From Acanthococcus lagerstroemiae (Eukaryota; Arthropoda; Insecta; Hemiptera; Eriococcidae), in assembly GCA_031841125.1 (NCBI GenBank), contig CM063106.1:1116001-1180000 (forward strand): DNA of 64,000 nucleotides, written 5' to 3'. The translations under genes and the position numbers were made by a program. Below the pieces are notes generated by a model. It did not search any database, had not been told where the DNA came from, and saw only the letters and a program-made list of their open reading frames with translations. Each line of letters opens with the position of its first letter. Within the stretch, counting starts at the first letter, position 1. Below, in pieces: positions 31,907 through 44,033 of the stretch.

Positions 31907-34472
31907 TACGACCCTGGCATATTCGACCACATGGCATTGCATGTTATTGTAAAGGGATGGAGAACTGGAATGGAAGTACATGGAAAAAATGGCACCTACA
32001 CCAACTACAGGAGTATTGAACAACACATTGCAGGCTTCAACTGGGACGATATCGCTCGCCACTAACGCAACTTGTGGAAAGCCTGAGCAACATTGTAAAA
32101 CAAGGTACAACTGAGAGAAGGGAGGGGGCGCAGGAATAAGAGAAAGGGGGCAGTGTAGGTATCAAATGAGCTGGTCCAGTTGAGCGTCGAAAAAGAGAAG
32201 TTGGTCAAACTTAGAAAGCGGTATCCGCTCAGCAATGAGCTTGGGAGGCAATTTAGGGACATTGCAAAGGCAGTAAACAAAACCAGCAGGCAGGATAAAA
32301 GAAGGTACTACTCGAAATTACTAAACGACAATACATCAGACCCCCAGAAATACTGGAGTGTAATAAACGATGTAGCTATTCGGAAAGTCGACCCAATCAA
32401 GAGTATTGCTAACGGTGCTGATATTCTGAAGGTAGTTAGTTGGTAATGAAATGATAATAGCCAATCATTTTAATGAGTATTTTTCTGGAATCTCTGGGGT
32501 TGAGGGCACTGCTGAGTCAGTAAGGAACCGAGGTCAGGATGTCAGCATAGGATCATTCTAGTTCCATCCAGCATCAGTAGCCGAGGTCCACTCCATCATG
32601 AAAGAGCTGCCGCGTAAGCTGAGCGCAGGGGTCTATGGGATATCTAGCAAGATAGTTAAGCTGGGCAACGAACACTTAGCTGCAGCCATAGCCCGGTCCT
32701 CAAACACCTCGGTCACTAAGGGGATCTTTCCCAGAGTATTCAAGACTGCCAAAATAGTACCCGTCCACAAGTCCGGCGACAAGCACAACATCGCAAACTA
32801 CAGACCTACAGCGTTACTCTCACCTCTATCGAAATTATCTGAAAAGCTAATGTACAAACGGCTAATCCAATACTTGAAATCGAAGCACCTTCTGTCCAAC
32901 AATCAATTTAGACACATTGAGGGAAGGGGGATAGCGGAAGCCATGGCAAATCACCTGAGCAGGGTGTCTACTGAAATTGAAAACTGAAAAATTATGCTAT
33001 TTTCATACCATTTTTCATGCCCGCTAAAAATTTTCTTGGCGCCCTAACCACGAAAACCAATATGGGTCATTTCAAAGGGTACCTAAAGCTGAATATGGAA
33101 AAAATGAGAAGAATAAATTCGCGAATTACAGCACGAATTAGAATTAATTTATATCAATTTTGATTCTTATTTTATGAAAAATGAATTAAAATTTATGCTT
33201 TTTCCCTGACATTGTCAAAAATCATGCTATTTTCATGCTTTCATGCCATCTTCAGTCAAAATGATCATTTTTCATGCTTTTTCATGTTTTTCATGCCAGT
33301 AGACACCCTGCCTGAGGTATATCAATCAACGAATCAACGGGAACATACACACTGTAGGAATATACATCGACATAAAGAAAGCCTTCGACACAATCGATCA
33401 CGAAAAGCTTCTAGAAAAGATTGAAAGAGTGGGAATACGCGATTTTGTCTTAGCGGGTTCAAGAGCTACTTGGAGGGAAGGGAAACGGTAGTCGAAATTC
33501 CAGAGAAACTGAGCAATCCACTGTAGGTGAAAAGGGGGGTACCACAAAAAAGCTGCCTGGGGCCATTACTCTTTACCATCTATGTTAATGAACGTGTGGC
33601 ATGGTCCTTAAGGGCAAATTGATCTGTTTTGCTGATGATGCGGCCATAGTTTACCGGGGAACTGAGAGACAGAAACTGTGCAGCTAACCAAATCAACTGT
33701 GAACTGGAAAAAGTAGTGAAGTAGTACTCAGAGAATGGAATGCAGGTTAACCTAGAAAAATCCAACTTTATCGTGTATGGCCACAAAAAGGATAATGACA
33801 AATTTCATGGGAGGATAGTAATTCTGAACCATAATGGTATGGAACAGCACTTAAAAGAATTGCAGAGACAAAATATCTGGGCGTAATATTTGATTCAAAT
33901 TTAACGTGGTGCTCCCAGCTGGCAAAGCGCAAAAAAAAACTTAAGACAATTGAATTACCTTCTTTATCATTTGGGGAACCACTTTGTGAGGCCACATTTA
34001 GTCAAAATTTACAAGGCCCTATATGAGTCAGTACCAAGATACGGAATTATACTTTGGGGAAATGCTGTCAGCCTACATCACGAACTCGTCAAAGTTTTGC
34101 AAAGAAAAACAGTAAGGAACATGTATGGACCGGAAGGGTTAAATGAAGTCGAAAGCACACAAAAGAAATTTAAAGAGTTGGGCATATACACAATCGACGA
34201 ACTATACACATTGGTTGGGTGCACATACATTGCCACAAATGGTCAGGGAGACGAGGGCGGGGACAGAAGTATTGCTGGCACAGCCGAACTACAATAAGGA
34301 AAGCTGTAGGAAACAATTCGACTATGAACTCTCCAAAATATTCAACGCTCTGCCCCTATACATACGATACTTCATATTGGAATTTCAGAATCTAGACCCC
34401 AGGGAAAAGATAAAAAAGCCTAAGAAATTCAGGAACGAAGTGGGTGCCCGTCTCCAAGCGAAAATACAATAG
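31907..34472 (+). pseudogene. Non-LTR retrotransposon (LINE) ORF2, frameshifted and interrupted
   Basis: In order: the end of the endonuclease domain (IFDHMALHV near 31918-31945, then a NW/DDI segment); a linker with KRRYYSKLLNDNTSDPQKYW (to 32446); the reverse-transcriptase start (KTAKIVPVHKSGDKHNIANY, RPTALLSPLSKLSEK, 32598-32987); the MITE at 32960-33310; then YIDIKKAFDTIDHEKLL near 33363-33420 with the first catalytic Asp; GVPQKSCLGPLLF; KLICFADDAAIVYRG near 33615-33660 with the FADD box; and the thumb and C-terminal region (YGIILWGNAVS, KFRNEVGARLQAKIQ) to a stop at 34472. Several frameshifts and stops. A Jockey/CR1-type LINE is most likely. The 5' part is truncated, and no clear poly(A) or target duplication was seen. 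Confidence 0.9.
32960..33310. mobile_element. 351 bp MITE inserted in the LINE
   Basis: Ends CAGGGTGTCTACT and AGTAGACACCCTG, with a perfect 6 bp target duplication CCTGAG (32954-32959, 33311-33316). The interior has repeated CATGCTTTTTCATG words. The interrupted reverse transcriptase resumes right after it, so it entered a LINE that was already in place. Confidence 0.92.
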
Positions 34473-34749
34473 AGATAGGATGGCGACTGGAAGCAGCAGT
34501 GGGGGCACTTCTCAGTTAGTTATTTATGTGTTGCTGTTATTTATGTTAATTCCTGTTGCTGTCTGTTGGTTACTCCTATTGTAGATTCTTGTGATTATCA
34601 TCTTTTCATGTTGTTATTGACTTTTCCTTTTGTTGTTAATATACGCATATTGATTATTCGTGTCTCCTGTTTTATATAATATATATATACATTTTTTTTT
34701 ACACCGGTTATCTATTATTTAAAGAGGTTCTACAGTTATACCATATCAC
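34473..34749. other. LINE 3' flank
   Basis: T-rich, TATATATA stretch near 34675-34690; no gene. Confidence 0.4.
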
Positions 34750-35364
34750 TAGGGCTAGGATTTTTATGCGCTAAAAAAACGAAAATATGCGCTATAAAAC
34801 CGCACCCTCATGGGTATTGAAATGTAGGGTTTTCGAAGCACTACAATAAGAGCCATTCGTTTTAACATTATTTTATTTCATTAAATCATCAAAAACACAA
34901 CGAATTTTTTCATTTCCAAATAATCGCAATTGCAGTTTGCAGCTTCGCAGTTCAAAGCCTTGAATAAGCTTTTATGCAGAAAAAAAAAGACCTTAAACGT
35001 GAAAAGCTATGGGTTTTTTTTCTTGTCTCTAGTTTCCTAATCTTCAGCCAACCTTCTTCCAGCAACTTCCAGCAAAGAGGAAACACCCTGTTACTTGTTT
35101 TTTTTTTGGTTTTTTTTTTAGAAAATCGTGAAAATTTTGTCAATAGAAGTAATTTTTGGCCAGTTTTTGGAAAAATATGCGGTATTCGGCTATTTTTCAG
35201 CGAAAATATGCATTTTTATGCATTCATGGCCTAAATATGCAAAAATATGCGCCATAAACTTTTGCATACGGATTCAGAATTTCATGATTCGCAAAGATAA
35301 TGTGGTTATGCGCTATCTAGTATTACGAGAACAAATATGCATTTACATAAAAATCCTAGCCTTA
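34750..35364. mobile_element. hAT-like MITE of the TAGGGCTAGGATTTTTATG family (copy A)
   Basis: Starts TAGGGCTAGGATTTTTATG and ends CATAAAAATCCTAGCCTTA, flanked on both sides by CATATCAC (34742-34749, 35365-35372), a perfect 8 bp target duplication. It is homologous over its length, inverted, to 45486-46130. It has an odd-looking run of T near 35095-35120 and no transposase. Confidence 0.92.
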
Positions 35365-35372
35365 CATATCAC

Positions 35373-35689
35373 TTTTACAGTTGTTCTATTGTTTTGCCAT
35401 GTCCAGTTTCATAGTTCGTAGTCAAATATTACTGACCCCCATTCGGGCCAACAGGCAATTGGGGAGCCAGCCGATTGTATTATGCTGAAGACATATTTCT
35501 GGAAATATATTATTATTATTACAAAGGCGAACATTATAGGCGCGTATGACCCGCTGACATCATATCCTTAGATCCTTAAACGTGACACAATACGATACAA
35601 TATGATAGCTGATACAAGTGTATGCTTTTAAATCAGATTGCTAAAGTGGCCCCTTTTTTAAATATAGTTATAACTTTTTGTGCAAAACA
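35373..35689. other. No gene seen
   Basis: AT-rich spacer before a short tandem array. Confidence 0.4.
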
Positions 35690-36015
35690 TTTTTATACAT
35701 CAAGAAATTGAAATCAGATACTTACAGACATGCAAAAGGTTTGATGTAATATTTTTATGTAACTGAATAGTAAAATGCGAAAAGTTTGTCGTAATATTTT
35801 TATGCAACTGAATAAGTGAAATGTAAAAATTTAACATAACATTTTTATACATTAAGAAATTGAAATGCAAAAAGTTCAACATAACATTTTTATACATTAA
35901 CAAATTGAGTTACAATTTTTCACCACCACATTTTTCATTCGACAAAACATTGTTATGCATCAAGAAATTGAAATCAGATACTTACAGACATGCAAAAAAG
36001 TTTGACATAACAATT
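35690..36015. repeat. Short tandem array, unit about 55-60 bp, five to six units
   Basis: Each unit has a variant of AACATTTTTATACATTAAGA then AATTGAAATGCAAAAAG. The first and last units (about 35699 and 35957) share the longer word ATCAAGAAATTGAAATCAGA plus TACTTACAGACATGCAAAA, so the array begins and ends with the same unit type. Confidence 0.85.
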
Positions 36016-36018
36016 TTC

Positions 36019-36541
36019 TGACCTCCAGATGTGGAGACCAGCTTTTCATACAAACTGGGTGACGCACTGTCACCGACCACATGATAGCCACTTTGATCTT
36101 TCAGGATGACGCCTCGGGTCAGTCTATGGCACAAAGTCTACTATCGGAGAAACTTCACACCTAGGCCCTGATACCAATAGCTCATTATCTAATTTTTGTA
36201 TACATATATATTATATACTTATGAAGAGCCATGAAAGACATTATCGAGGAGATTGAAAGGTACAAACAGATCATCAATACATTTTCTGTTGAGCGTAAAA
36301 CAAAATTTAATATTTGTATGAATGAATGAACACTGTGCGTTATCTCAAGTTCATTAGACCAGTCGACACGCTTTTTGTCTCTGTGAGTTACAAGTATAAA
36401 TCTGGTGAATTCATTTTTTGTAAATAGGTCTCACTAATTTTGTTGGTTATTTGAAAATTAATCATGATTTCAAATAATAGTTATTTGAATTTGTTTGTCT
36501 AATGAAAGAAAACTGTTTCTATTATAAAATGGAACATGTTC

Positions 36542-36582
<41 letters not shown>

Positions 36583-36995
36583 CGCCAATTAACAGCCTTT
36601 GTGTGGTTTTTGTTTGAAAACAGTGTAGATTGGTCTATGATATCAATGTACCAAGATTTGTCCGAACCTTTCATTCGCCAATACCGAAACCAAGTATATT
36701 GGCCTCTGATATCACGCTGTCTAGAATTGTCTGAAAATTTCATTTGTGAATTCCAAGAATGGTAGATTGGTCTGTGATATCAAGATGTCAGGAATTGTCT
36801 GAAAATTTCATTAGTGAATTCCGAGACCGAGTAGATTGGGGAGGAATATCAGGACATCAAGAATTGTCTGAACCGTTTATATCAGAGTTTGCAGATAAAG
36901 TCAATTGGGATGCTATATCTTCGTTTCAGAAACTATCTGAATCGTTTATCCGCGAATTTCAAGACAGAGTTGACTGGTACACGATATTGCATTAA
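36019..36995 (+). pseudogene. Left copy of a 23-residue-repeat gene, broken
   Basis: From 36034 the frame reads LFIQTG then a stop. The sequence resumes with repeats of about 23 residues around FIxEFxDxVDWxxISxxQxLSE between 36600 and 36995 (for example SWMS-like starts, LSENFISEFRDRVDWGGIS, LSESFIREFQDRVDW), in two frames separated by a stop near 36765. An (AAT)n run at 36542-36582 lies inside. The right partner at 43437-44033 has the same LFIQTG motif and repeats and is intact. The two genes point toward each other. Family not recognised. Confidence 0.65.
36542..36582. repeat. (AAT)n microsatellite
   Basis: About 13 AAT units; encodes a false poly-Asn run. Confidence 0.95.
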
Positions 36996-37112
36996 CAAAC
37001 TCTATCGGGAAATTTCATACGTGAATTCCAAGACCGAGTAGATTGGTCTGAGATATTAGTGTACCAAGATTTGTTCAAACTTTTCATTTGTGAATTCCAA
37101 GAACGGGTAAAT

Positions 37113-40100
37113 GGGCTCACGGAAAATTATTTCTTAAGCCGACCAAATGGAAAATTTAATTTCCGGAGTTGGGGTCGGGGCAACCCAATGGATCCACAAT
37201 AGATCTGAATAGAAAAAAGTTGACCATGAATAATCTTAAGAGGCTGAAAGATCAAATTTGCGGAATTGGGGTGGAGACAATCCATCGGGTCCACAATATT
37301 ATATTATTATTTTTATTTACTGAGAGTGTTATTGCCTTGCTGCTATAATCTAACTATTATTAAAACTAATGTAAATTATTAGAAGAGGGTTAACGTATTA
37401 TTTGAATTGAAAAAGTAAGACGTTCACCAAGAATAACATTAAGAAGCCAGAAAATCGAGTTTTAGATTTTCGTCGTAGGAGGGAGAGTTATTCCTTGATC
37501 CACGGGGTCAACCCCTGGGATTCACTAATATTTTAATCGAAGAAATAAAAAGTTCATCAAAAATAATTTTGAAGACCGAAAAATCAAGAATTGTTGAGGG
37601 TAAGAATACACCTTTTGAGTCTACAAAATGTGGCAATCGAAATGAGAGGAGGTTTATGAAAGATAATTCAGAAGTTGAAGAATCGAGAATTAGATTTCCG
37701 GAGTTCAGGATGGGCTCCACCCCTCAAGTCCGCAATAGATTTTATCAAAAAAAGGAAAATAAATATTTAATAATTCAAAATCAAAAATTACACTTTTGGA
37801 GTTGCGGGTGTAGGTTTACCTATCAGATCCACAAAATACTTCGACCAACGAAACAGAGGTTCACGGAACATTATTGTTCAAGACTGAAAAATCGTGAATT
37901 AGACTTCCAGAGACGAAAAATATTTTTAAAGGGTAAAAAATCGAAAATCAGATTTTCGGAATTGGGGTGGGATTCCACTCCTCGGGTCCAACAAAGACAA
38001 ATCAGAGAAATAAGAGGATCACCGAAAATTATTTTTCACGTCAGAAAAATCGAGAATTTGATTTCCAGAGTTGGAGGTGGGGTCAACCGATCTCACCACA
38101 ATAGATTTGAATAGAAAAAATAAAAATTTCATCAAGAATAAATTTGAAAGCCCGGAAAATCGAGATTTATATTTTAGGAGGCGAGGGGGGGGGTCTATCC
38201 CTTGGGTCCACATATGGTTTCGATCAAACAATAGAAGGGTTATGGAAAATCATCTTTCTACCCCTAACAATCAGGAATCTTATGACCGGAGTTGGGGGGG
38301 GCAGGAAATCCTTCCCTCTGATCCATACAAGACATCGATTAACAAAGTAAGGGGTTCAAAGAAAACTATTGTTGAAAACTGAAGAATCGAGAATTAGACT
38401 TCCGGAGTTGTGAGCAGTGTCAATCCTTTGGCCCTATAGAAAACATGAACAGTTCACCGAAAGTAATTTTTAAAGGCCGAAAAATCAATAATTACACTTT
38501 CAGGGTTTGGGCCGGGGGTCTACTTTTTGAGTCTACAGAATGTATCAATCGCAAAAAGAAGTTAAAAACAATTGCAAAATTTGTAGCATCGAGAGGTAGA
38601 TTTCCAGGAATTCGGGATGCGTTTCACCTCTCAAATCCACATTAGATTTCGACCGAAAAATAAATTATAGCAACAATACGTACTTTTAAAGGCCAAAATA
38701 TCGAAAATAATATTTTTGTGGTTGAGGGTTGGGGAGGAGGAGAGGCACCCGTCTGATCCACAAAAAGCTTCGATCAACAAAATAAGAGGTTCGCGGAAAA
38801 TTATTTATAAAGCCTGAATATTCGAGAATTGGACTTCCAAAGTTGGGGGTGTGGTCGACCCCTCGGCCCATAAAAGATTCCAATTGAAATACAAAAATGA
38901 TCACCAAAAATATTTCTGACGATCGAAAAATCAAGAATTAGATTTTCGAAGTTGTGGGCGGCGGATCACTCGTCCTCGGGTCCACAAGACTTTGAACAAA
39001 GAAATAAGCATGGGCTCACGGAAAATTATTTCTTAAGCCGACAAAATAGAGAATTCAATTTCCGGAGTTGGGGGCGGAGACAGCCCATTGGGTCCACATT
39101 TTTATTTACTGAGAGCGTTATTGCCTTGCTGCTATAATCTAACTATTATTAAAACAAACGTAAATTATTAGAAGAGGGTTAACGTATTATTTGAATTGAA
39201 AAAGTAAGACGTTCACCAAGAATAACTTTGAGAAGCCGGAAAATCGAGCTTTAGATTTTCGTCGTAGGTGGGAGAGTTATTCCTTGATCCACAAAAGATC
39301 TCGATTAAAAATAAGGGGTCTATGGAAAATTGCTTTTCAACATCTATAATCGAGAATTTGATTTCCGGAGGTGGGGTGTGGTCTACCCCACGGATCCACG
39401 AATTATTTCAATAAAAAAAAAAAGTTCATCAACGAAAACTCGAACGTATACTCTTTTGGTGTTGGGGGCGCGACTCTACTTTTCCCGTGTAGAAAATGTA
39501 TCAGTTGAAAAAAGGGGAGGCTTACGTAAAATAATTCAGAAATTTGAAGAATCGAGAGTTAGATTTTCAGAGTTCAGGACGGGCTTCACCCCTCAAGTCC
39601 ACAATAGATTTTATTCAAAAAAATTAAAGGTTCACGAAAAATGAATATTGAATTCCGAAGATTCGAGAATTCGATTTTCGGAATTGGGGTTGAGGGTCCG
39701 CATGTCGAATCCACAAAATACTTCGATCAACAAAATAAGGGGTTCGCGGAAAATTATTGTTCAAGCCTGAAAAATCGATAATTAGACTTCCGGAGTTGGG
39801 GTGACGGTACACCCCTCAGAATCACAACAGACTTCGACAATCGAAAATTATTTTTCACGTCAGAAATATCGAGAATTTGATTTGCAGAGTTAAGGGTGGT
39901 ATCAACTCATCGGGACTCAACCATTAGACCCCATAAATGATCACAACTGAAAAACGGAAAAGGTCACTAAAAAGATTTCTAAAGGCCAAAAAATTGAGGA
40001 TTCGATTTTCGGGGTTGGGGGTGGGGTTCCATTCCTCGGATCCACGAAATAATTTAGAAGTTTGAAAAATCGAATGTTATATTTTTGGAGTTAGGGTGGG

Positions 40101-40330
40101 GGTCTACCCCAGTTTCCACAAATTACTTCGATCAACAAATTAAGAGGTTCGCTGGAAATAATTGTTCAATCCTGCAAATTCGAGAATTAGACTTCTGGAA
40201 TTGGACCCACAAAAGATTCCAATTGCAAAAATTAACAGAGGTCATCAAAAATATTCTTCAAGGCCGAAAAATCGAGAATTAGATTTTCGGTGTTAGGGTG
40301 GGGAGCACCTTCCGTTTTTCAGTTACATGT
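37113..40330 (+). repeat. Satellite array, unit about 110 bp, forward orientation
   Basis: Around 28 degenerate units, each with AAATCGAGAATTAGATTTTC and CGGAGTTGGGGGTGGGG followed by CGGGTCCACAAAAGA-type sequence. Units vary from about 95 to 120 bp. A higher-order repeat is visible: the stretch starting TTTTTATTTACTGAGAG at 37310 recurs at 39099 (1,789 bp later) with its neighbours. Open frames such as 37569-38114 are runs of translated repeats. The same satellite lies inverted at 51.5-55.3 kb. Confidence 0.92.
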
Positions 40331-40776
40331 TTAAAACTGCTGAAATGAGCTATTCCTTTGCAATGCATTATGGTTTCATACACAAACATTTATTTTCTGA
40401 ATGAGGCCTCGCTTTCATTACACGGGGCATCCACAAGATGGCTATTTACATCTGAAAGTTCTTTGGTGCTCTGTGGGCCCCCTAATTTCGTCTCAGTGCG
40501 CACATCTTTCTGTTGTACTGTATTACAAAACACATACATGTGTTTGTTTACGGTCTACTCAATGAAAGTGAACCTATCACCTTGAGCCTCTTCCCCTACG
40601 GCAAACATACCCTCTGGACCCACATAAGATTTCAATTAAAAAATAAACAGTCACCAAAAATGACAGCATAGGTGTAATCAGAATAATAATAATAATAATG
40701 TAACCTTGGATAGGTGGGCCATGCCAGTTATACTGCCCATTTTGTCAGATATTTCTTTATTACTCAATAGAGAATA
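40331..40776. other. Unassigned DNA between satellite and polymerase fragment
   Basis: Short unique stretch with (AAT)n at about 40682-40699. A trace of satellite-like sequence is seen near 40610-40650. Confidence 0.4.
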
Positions 40777-43195
40777 CTAATCACTTTTTTCTAATTGTAA
40801 TTGCTCTGAGAATTTCTTATAAGTACTGACCCATTTGTAGGGATAAATTCCCTTCTGTAAAACCAAATGCAGGTCTTCTTTCTTAAAGAAATTCTTTATA
40901 TTTTTAAATTCGTGATAATCAATAGATTTTGTTACTTTAGAATCACAAATTACACATTTTGCTGTGTATTTTAAACATCCATCTTCATTAATAGGCAAAA
41001 ATTTTCCGTCCCTAATTTCTTGGACTTTTTTACAGTGAGCACAAAAACAGATATTCACTGCAAAATTTTTAACAGCTTTATCTAAACTTATTCATATAAA
41101 ATTTAAGTATCAATGAATTTAAATTCTATGCTTATTGGTAGTTCATCACCTTTATTGGTTATTTTCAGTTTTTCTCCTTGACAGTAACCACATTTTTCAA
41201 TAAGTTTATCATAGTTTCTTTTGCAAGGGAATCCTTTTTTGCTTTATAGTGAACTATCACAACTTTTTTGGAAAACATTTTAAAATTTTCACAATTTTCT
41301 GCAATAATGTTGACATCATAGACCTCATCATTGACCTCTTTCCCACTTAATAATTCTAACAACTATTGCAAAAATATTTCGGAATCATATTTTAAGTTAT
41401 GAGGAATAAATCTTGGCATTTTTAAATTTAAATTACATTTATTACAAGCTACCCCTCTAAATTTTCCTGTATAATGATGGTGATCTCTAATTTTCTCTCT
41501 TTCTGTAACAGGACATTTACATGTGTGGCATTGAGTACCCGATTTAAATTTTTCATCTTCTTCTTTTCCCCAAATCATTATTCCATTAATCATTCTTATT
41601 TTGTTGTATATCCGAGCATGTTCTATCAAATTTATTGAATTGGTCCACGAGTTTCTTTACACTTGAGTGTCTCAAACATTTTGTATTTCATTTATATATT
41701 TTTCAATATCTTCTTTTATTTTTAAATCTTTTATGACATTTCCTACAAATATTAACATGATTAGTATAATTATGTATTTTACCCTTGAACAAAGCACTTG
41801 TATTTTTTACTCAAACAACGTGCTCATTATATACTAATAAATTTACATGCTTAGATTTATTTTCAAATTTATCTCGATAAAATAATTGAAATAGCCCATC
41901 ACTTTTTTCATCATATGTATAAATATTAATAGATATCTATCCCTAGAAATTCTTCATATTTTTCAATATTTTCTTCAATCAATTGAACAAGATATTTCAT
42001 CTTTAGTAATTCTTTATTTTGTAACATCATAATTTGAAACACTTTCAGTATTAATTTCAACAGGATTCAATATACTTTCCAATGCATATTCAAAGCACCT
42101 AAGATTTTCTCGTTTCAGACATCAAAACTTTCTATTTTCAATATTTCTTACATTAACACAACATCTTTTTAACTTTATAAAATCAGGTAATGGAATATAA
42201 GTCTCGCCACATAAAGGATTATTCTTATCAGATTAAATTTCGATTCCAATAACTTGATCAAATACATATTCACTACTTTCAGCTGTATAAGCCTCCTGAT
42301 TTTATAGAACTTCATTCTTGGCTGAGATTAATGCACTCTTAATAGCATTCGAATTTAATACAAGAAAACAAAATTTTGATCGGAAATAGACTTCTTTTTC
42401 ACAAATTTTCTCGTTAGTAGTCTTATTTATTTCTACATAGTTCACCACAGCTATTAATTGTGCACTTATAGCCTTCTCAGTTTTCAATCTTCCCTAATTA
42501 AATGATTGAGAACATTACAAACTTTTTCCAAACATAGTATTAAATCATATTTAGCTGTATCGTATGTTATAATGTATTGATTCACCACATCATTCCAACA
42601 ACCTTCTCTATTTTCCACATTGCAACAAACTCTACACGTAGGTTCAGAAATAATATCATCATGAAAATCTAGTTCATTACAAACTGCTTCTTTGAATCTC
42701 TGATCAGCATGTTTTATCAATTCTTCCATCAATTTCTTCTTAGTTAAATTTTTACTTATTTGAAGACCACCTTGGTCTGCTTTCTTAAAGAGTTCCTTTC
42801 TTGTTAATTTTTCAAAATGTTTCGGTGAAAAGTTGGTCTCTTCACCTCATCTAGAATTTCCATTAGTTCAGACTTCTTCAGTTTGCTAACACATTTCACA
42901 CCACACTACTGTAAATAAGATTTTAGCAACTTTATTGTTACTTCTGCATCTCCATTAACCAACCCACAATGTTTTTGAGTGGACAAATGTCTCTTAAAGT
43001 TTTTGTTTGGAATTATAATTTTACATACATCACACGTTTCTGTTTAATACTTTTTTATGTGCTCTTTACATTACCACCTACATGTTTCTGAGATCTTAAA
43101 TATCTTGCAAAATTCTTGTATGTAATTTCACATTTACATACCTCACACATTTTTGGGTCGTACTTAGAAGCAGCCCCATTAGTATTGTTCTTCAT
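40777..43195 (-). pseudogene. N-terminal part of a Polinton/adintovirus-like family B DNA polymerase
   Basis: From ATG at 43195 a C2H2-like finger (CEVC...YLRSQKH, first His replaced by Tyr) is followed, in a shifted frame, by CDVCKIIIPNKNFKRHLSTQKH. Next a charged region runs to 42302. The block at 41363-41629 has CHTCKCPVTEREKIRDHHHY and TGKFRGVACNKCNLNLKMPR, which is the conserved Cys/His insertion before the exonuclease domain in protein-primed polymerases of Polintons and adintoviruses. Then ENCENFKMFSKKV and, in 40777-41058, LQKGIYPYKWVSTYKKF, again typical. The exonuclease core is short and degraded, and the polymerase domain is absent. Many stops and frameshifts. Capsid, integrase and packaging genes were not seen in the window. 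Confidence 0.75.
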
Positions 43196-43436
43196 AATCG
43201 TACTTATATTTATCATTGAAACAGTTTTATTTAATTAGGCAATCAATTTCAAATAACAGTTATTTGAAATTAAGTATAATTATTTTTAAAAAAAGCTACA
43301 TGCATCACGTCGCGGATCGCAGGAAGTGTTCCGGATCTCTGATCCAGCAGCTTTGTCTGCAATCAGGATCTTTGATCCACCAATGGTCCAAGAATTTTTT
43401 GACAAATGATTTGCTGGATTAAAGATTGTCCAAAGG
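43196..43436. other. Spacer with a palindrome
   Basis: TTTCAAATAACAGTTATTTGAAA at about 43247-43270 is a palindrome. A near copy lies at about 36466-36488, beside the left repeat gene. Confidence 0.6.
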
Positions 43437-44033
43437 TCAGCGGGACCTATTCCTTCTGAAAGGCTCTGACATGTATTGATATTTAGAAACTTGATACCAA
43501 TCCACTTTATCCTTGAATTCGCGAATGAAAAGCTCGGATAATTTTTGAAATTTTGAAATTGTACACCAATTTACTCTGTCTTGAAATTCTCTTATGAAAG
43601 GCTCGGATAATTTTTGAAATTTTGAAATTGCACACCAATCTACTCTGTCTTGAAAATCTCGAATGAATAATTCCAACAATTCTTGCTCAACTGAAATTTG
43701 TTTCCAATCTACTTTGTTTTGAAATTCTCTGATGAAGTATTCTGATAAAATTTGGCTTTCACAAATTAGCCGCCAATTTAACAGATTTTGAAATTCTTTG
43801 ATGAATGACTCCGACAATTCTTGGCCTTCAGAAATGCCTTCCCAATTTACCCAATCTTTAAGTTCATTATTAAAGGTGGTGGTTTTATTTTCTAAGGTTA
43901 CATCAGGGACCCAACACCACGGCAGCTGTAACCCAGTTTGTATGAAAAGCCGCGGCTCACATGTGAGCTTCAGCTTTTTGTTGTGTTGCTAACAAAAGTA
44001 AGTATTTTCTTTATTTGATGTAGGTACTTCTAT
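43437..44033 (-). CDS. 23-residue-repeat protein, right copy, family unknown
   Basis: The open frame extends from just after a stop near 44036 to 43437, close to 200 codons. The N-terminal 65 or so residues include PRLFIQTGLQLPWCWVPDV. Then come six units of 23 residues on the pattern LSExFIREFxDxVDWxxISxxQ, ending with a partial unit. No in-frame ATG at the start is obvious, so the true start may lie in an upstream exon or use another codon. The frame is uninterrupted, unlike the left copy (36019-36995). It lies directly upstream of the polymerase fragment on the same strand (240 bp gap). The repeats probably form a helical solenoid or coil; function is not known to me. Confidence 0.6.

Noticed and set aside
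31712..32110. 132-codon minus-strand frame
   Set aside because: It is antisense to the LINE and runs through the TAC microsatellites, giving Ser runs; no domain.
37569..38114. 181-codon frame as a real gene
   Set aside because: It is translated satellite; similar fragments occur in other units and in the inverted array without a shared start or end.
36031..43955. ACCCAGTTTGTATGAAAAGC and its inverse as terminal inverted repeats of a Polinton
   Set aside because: On both sides the motif is part of the same coding sequence (LFIQTG) in two copies of one gene, so it marks inverted gene copies rather than element ends.
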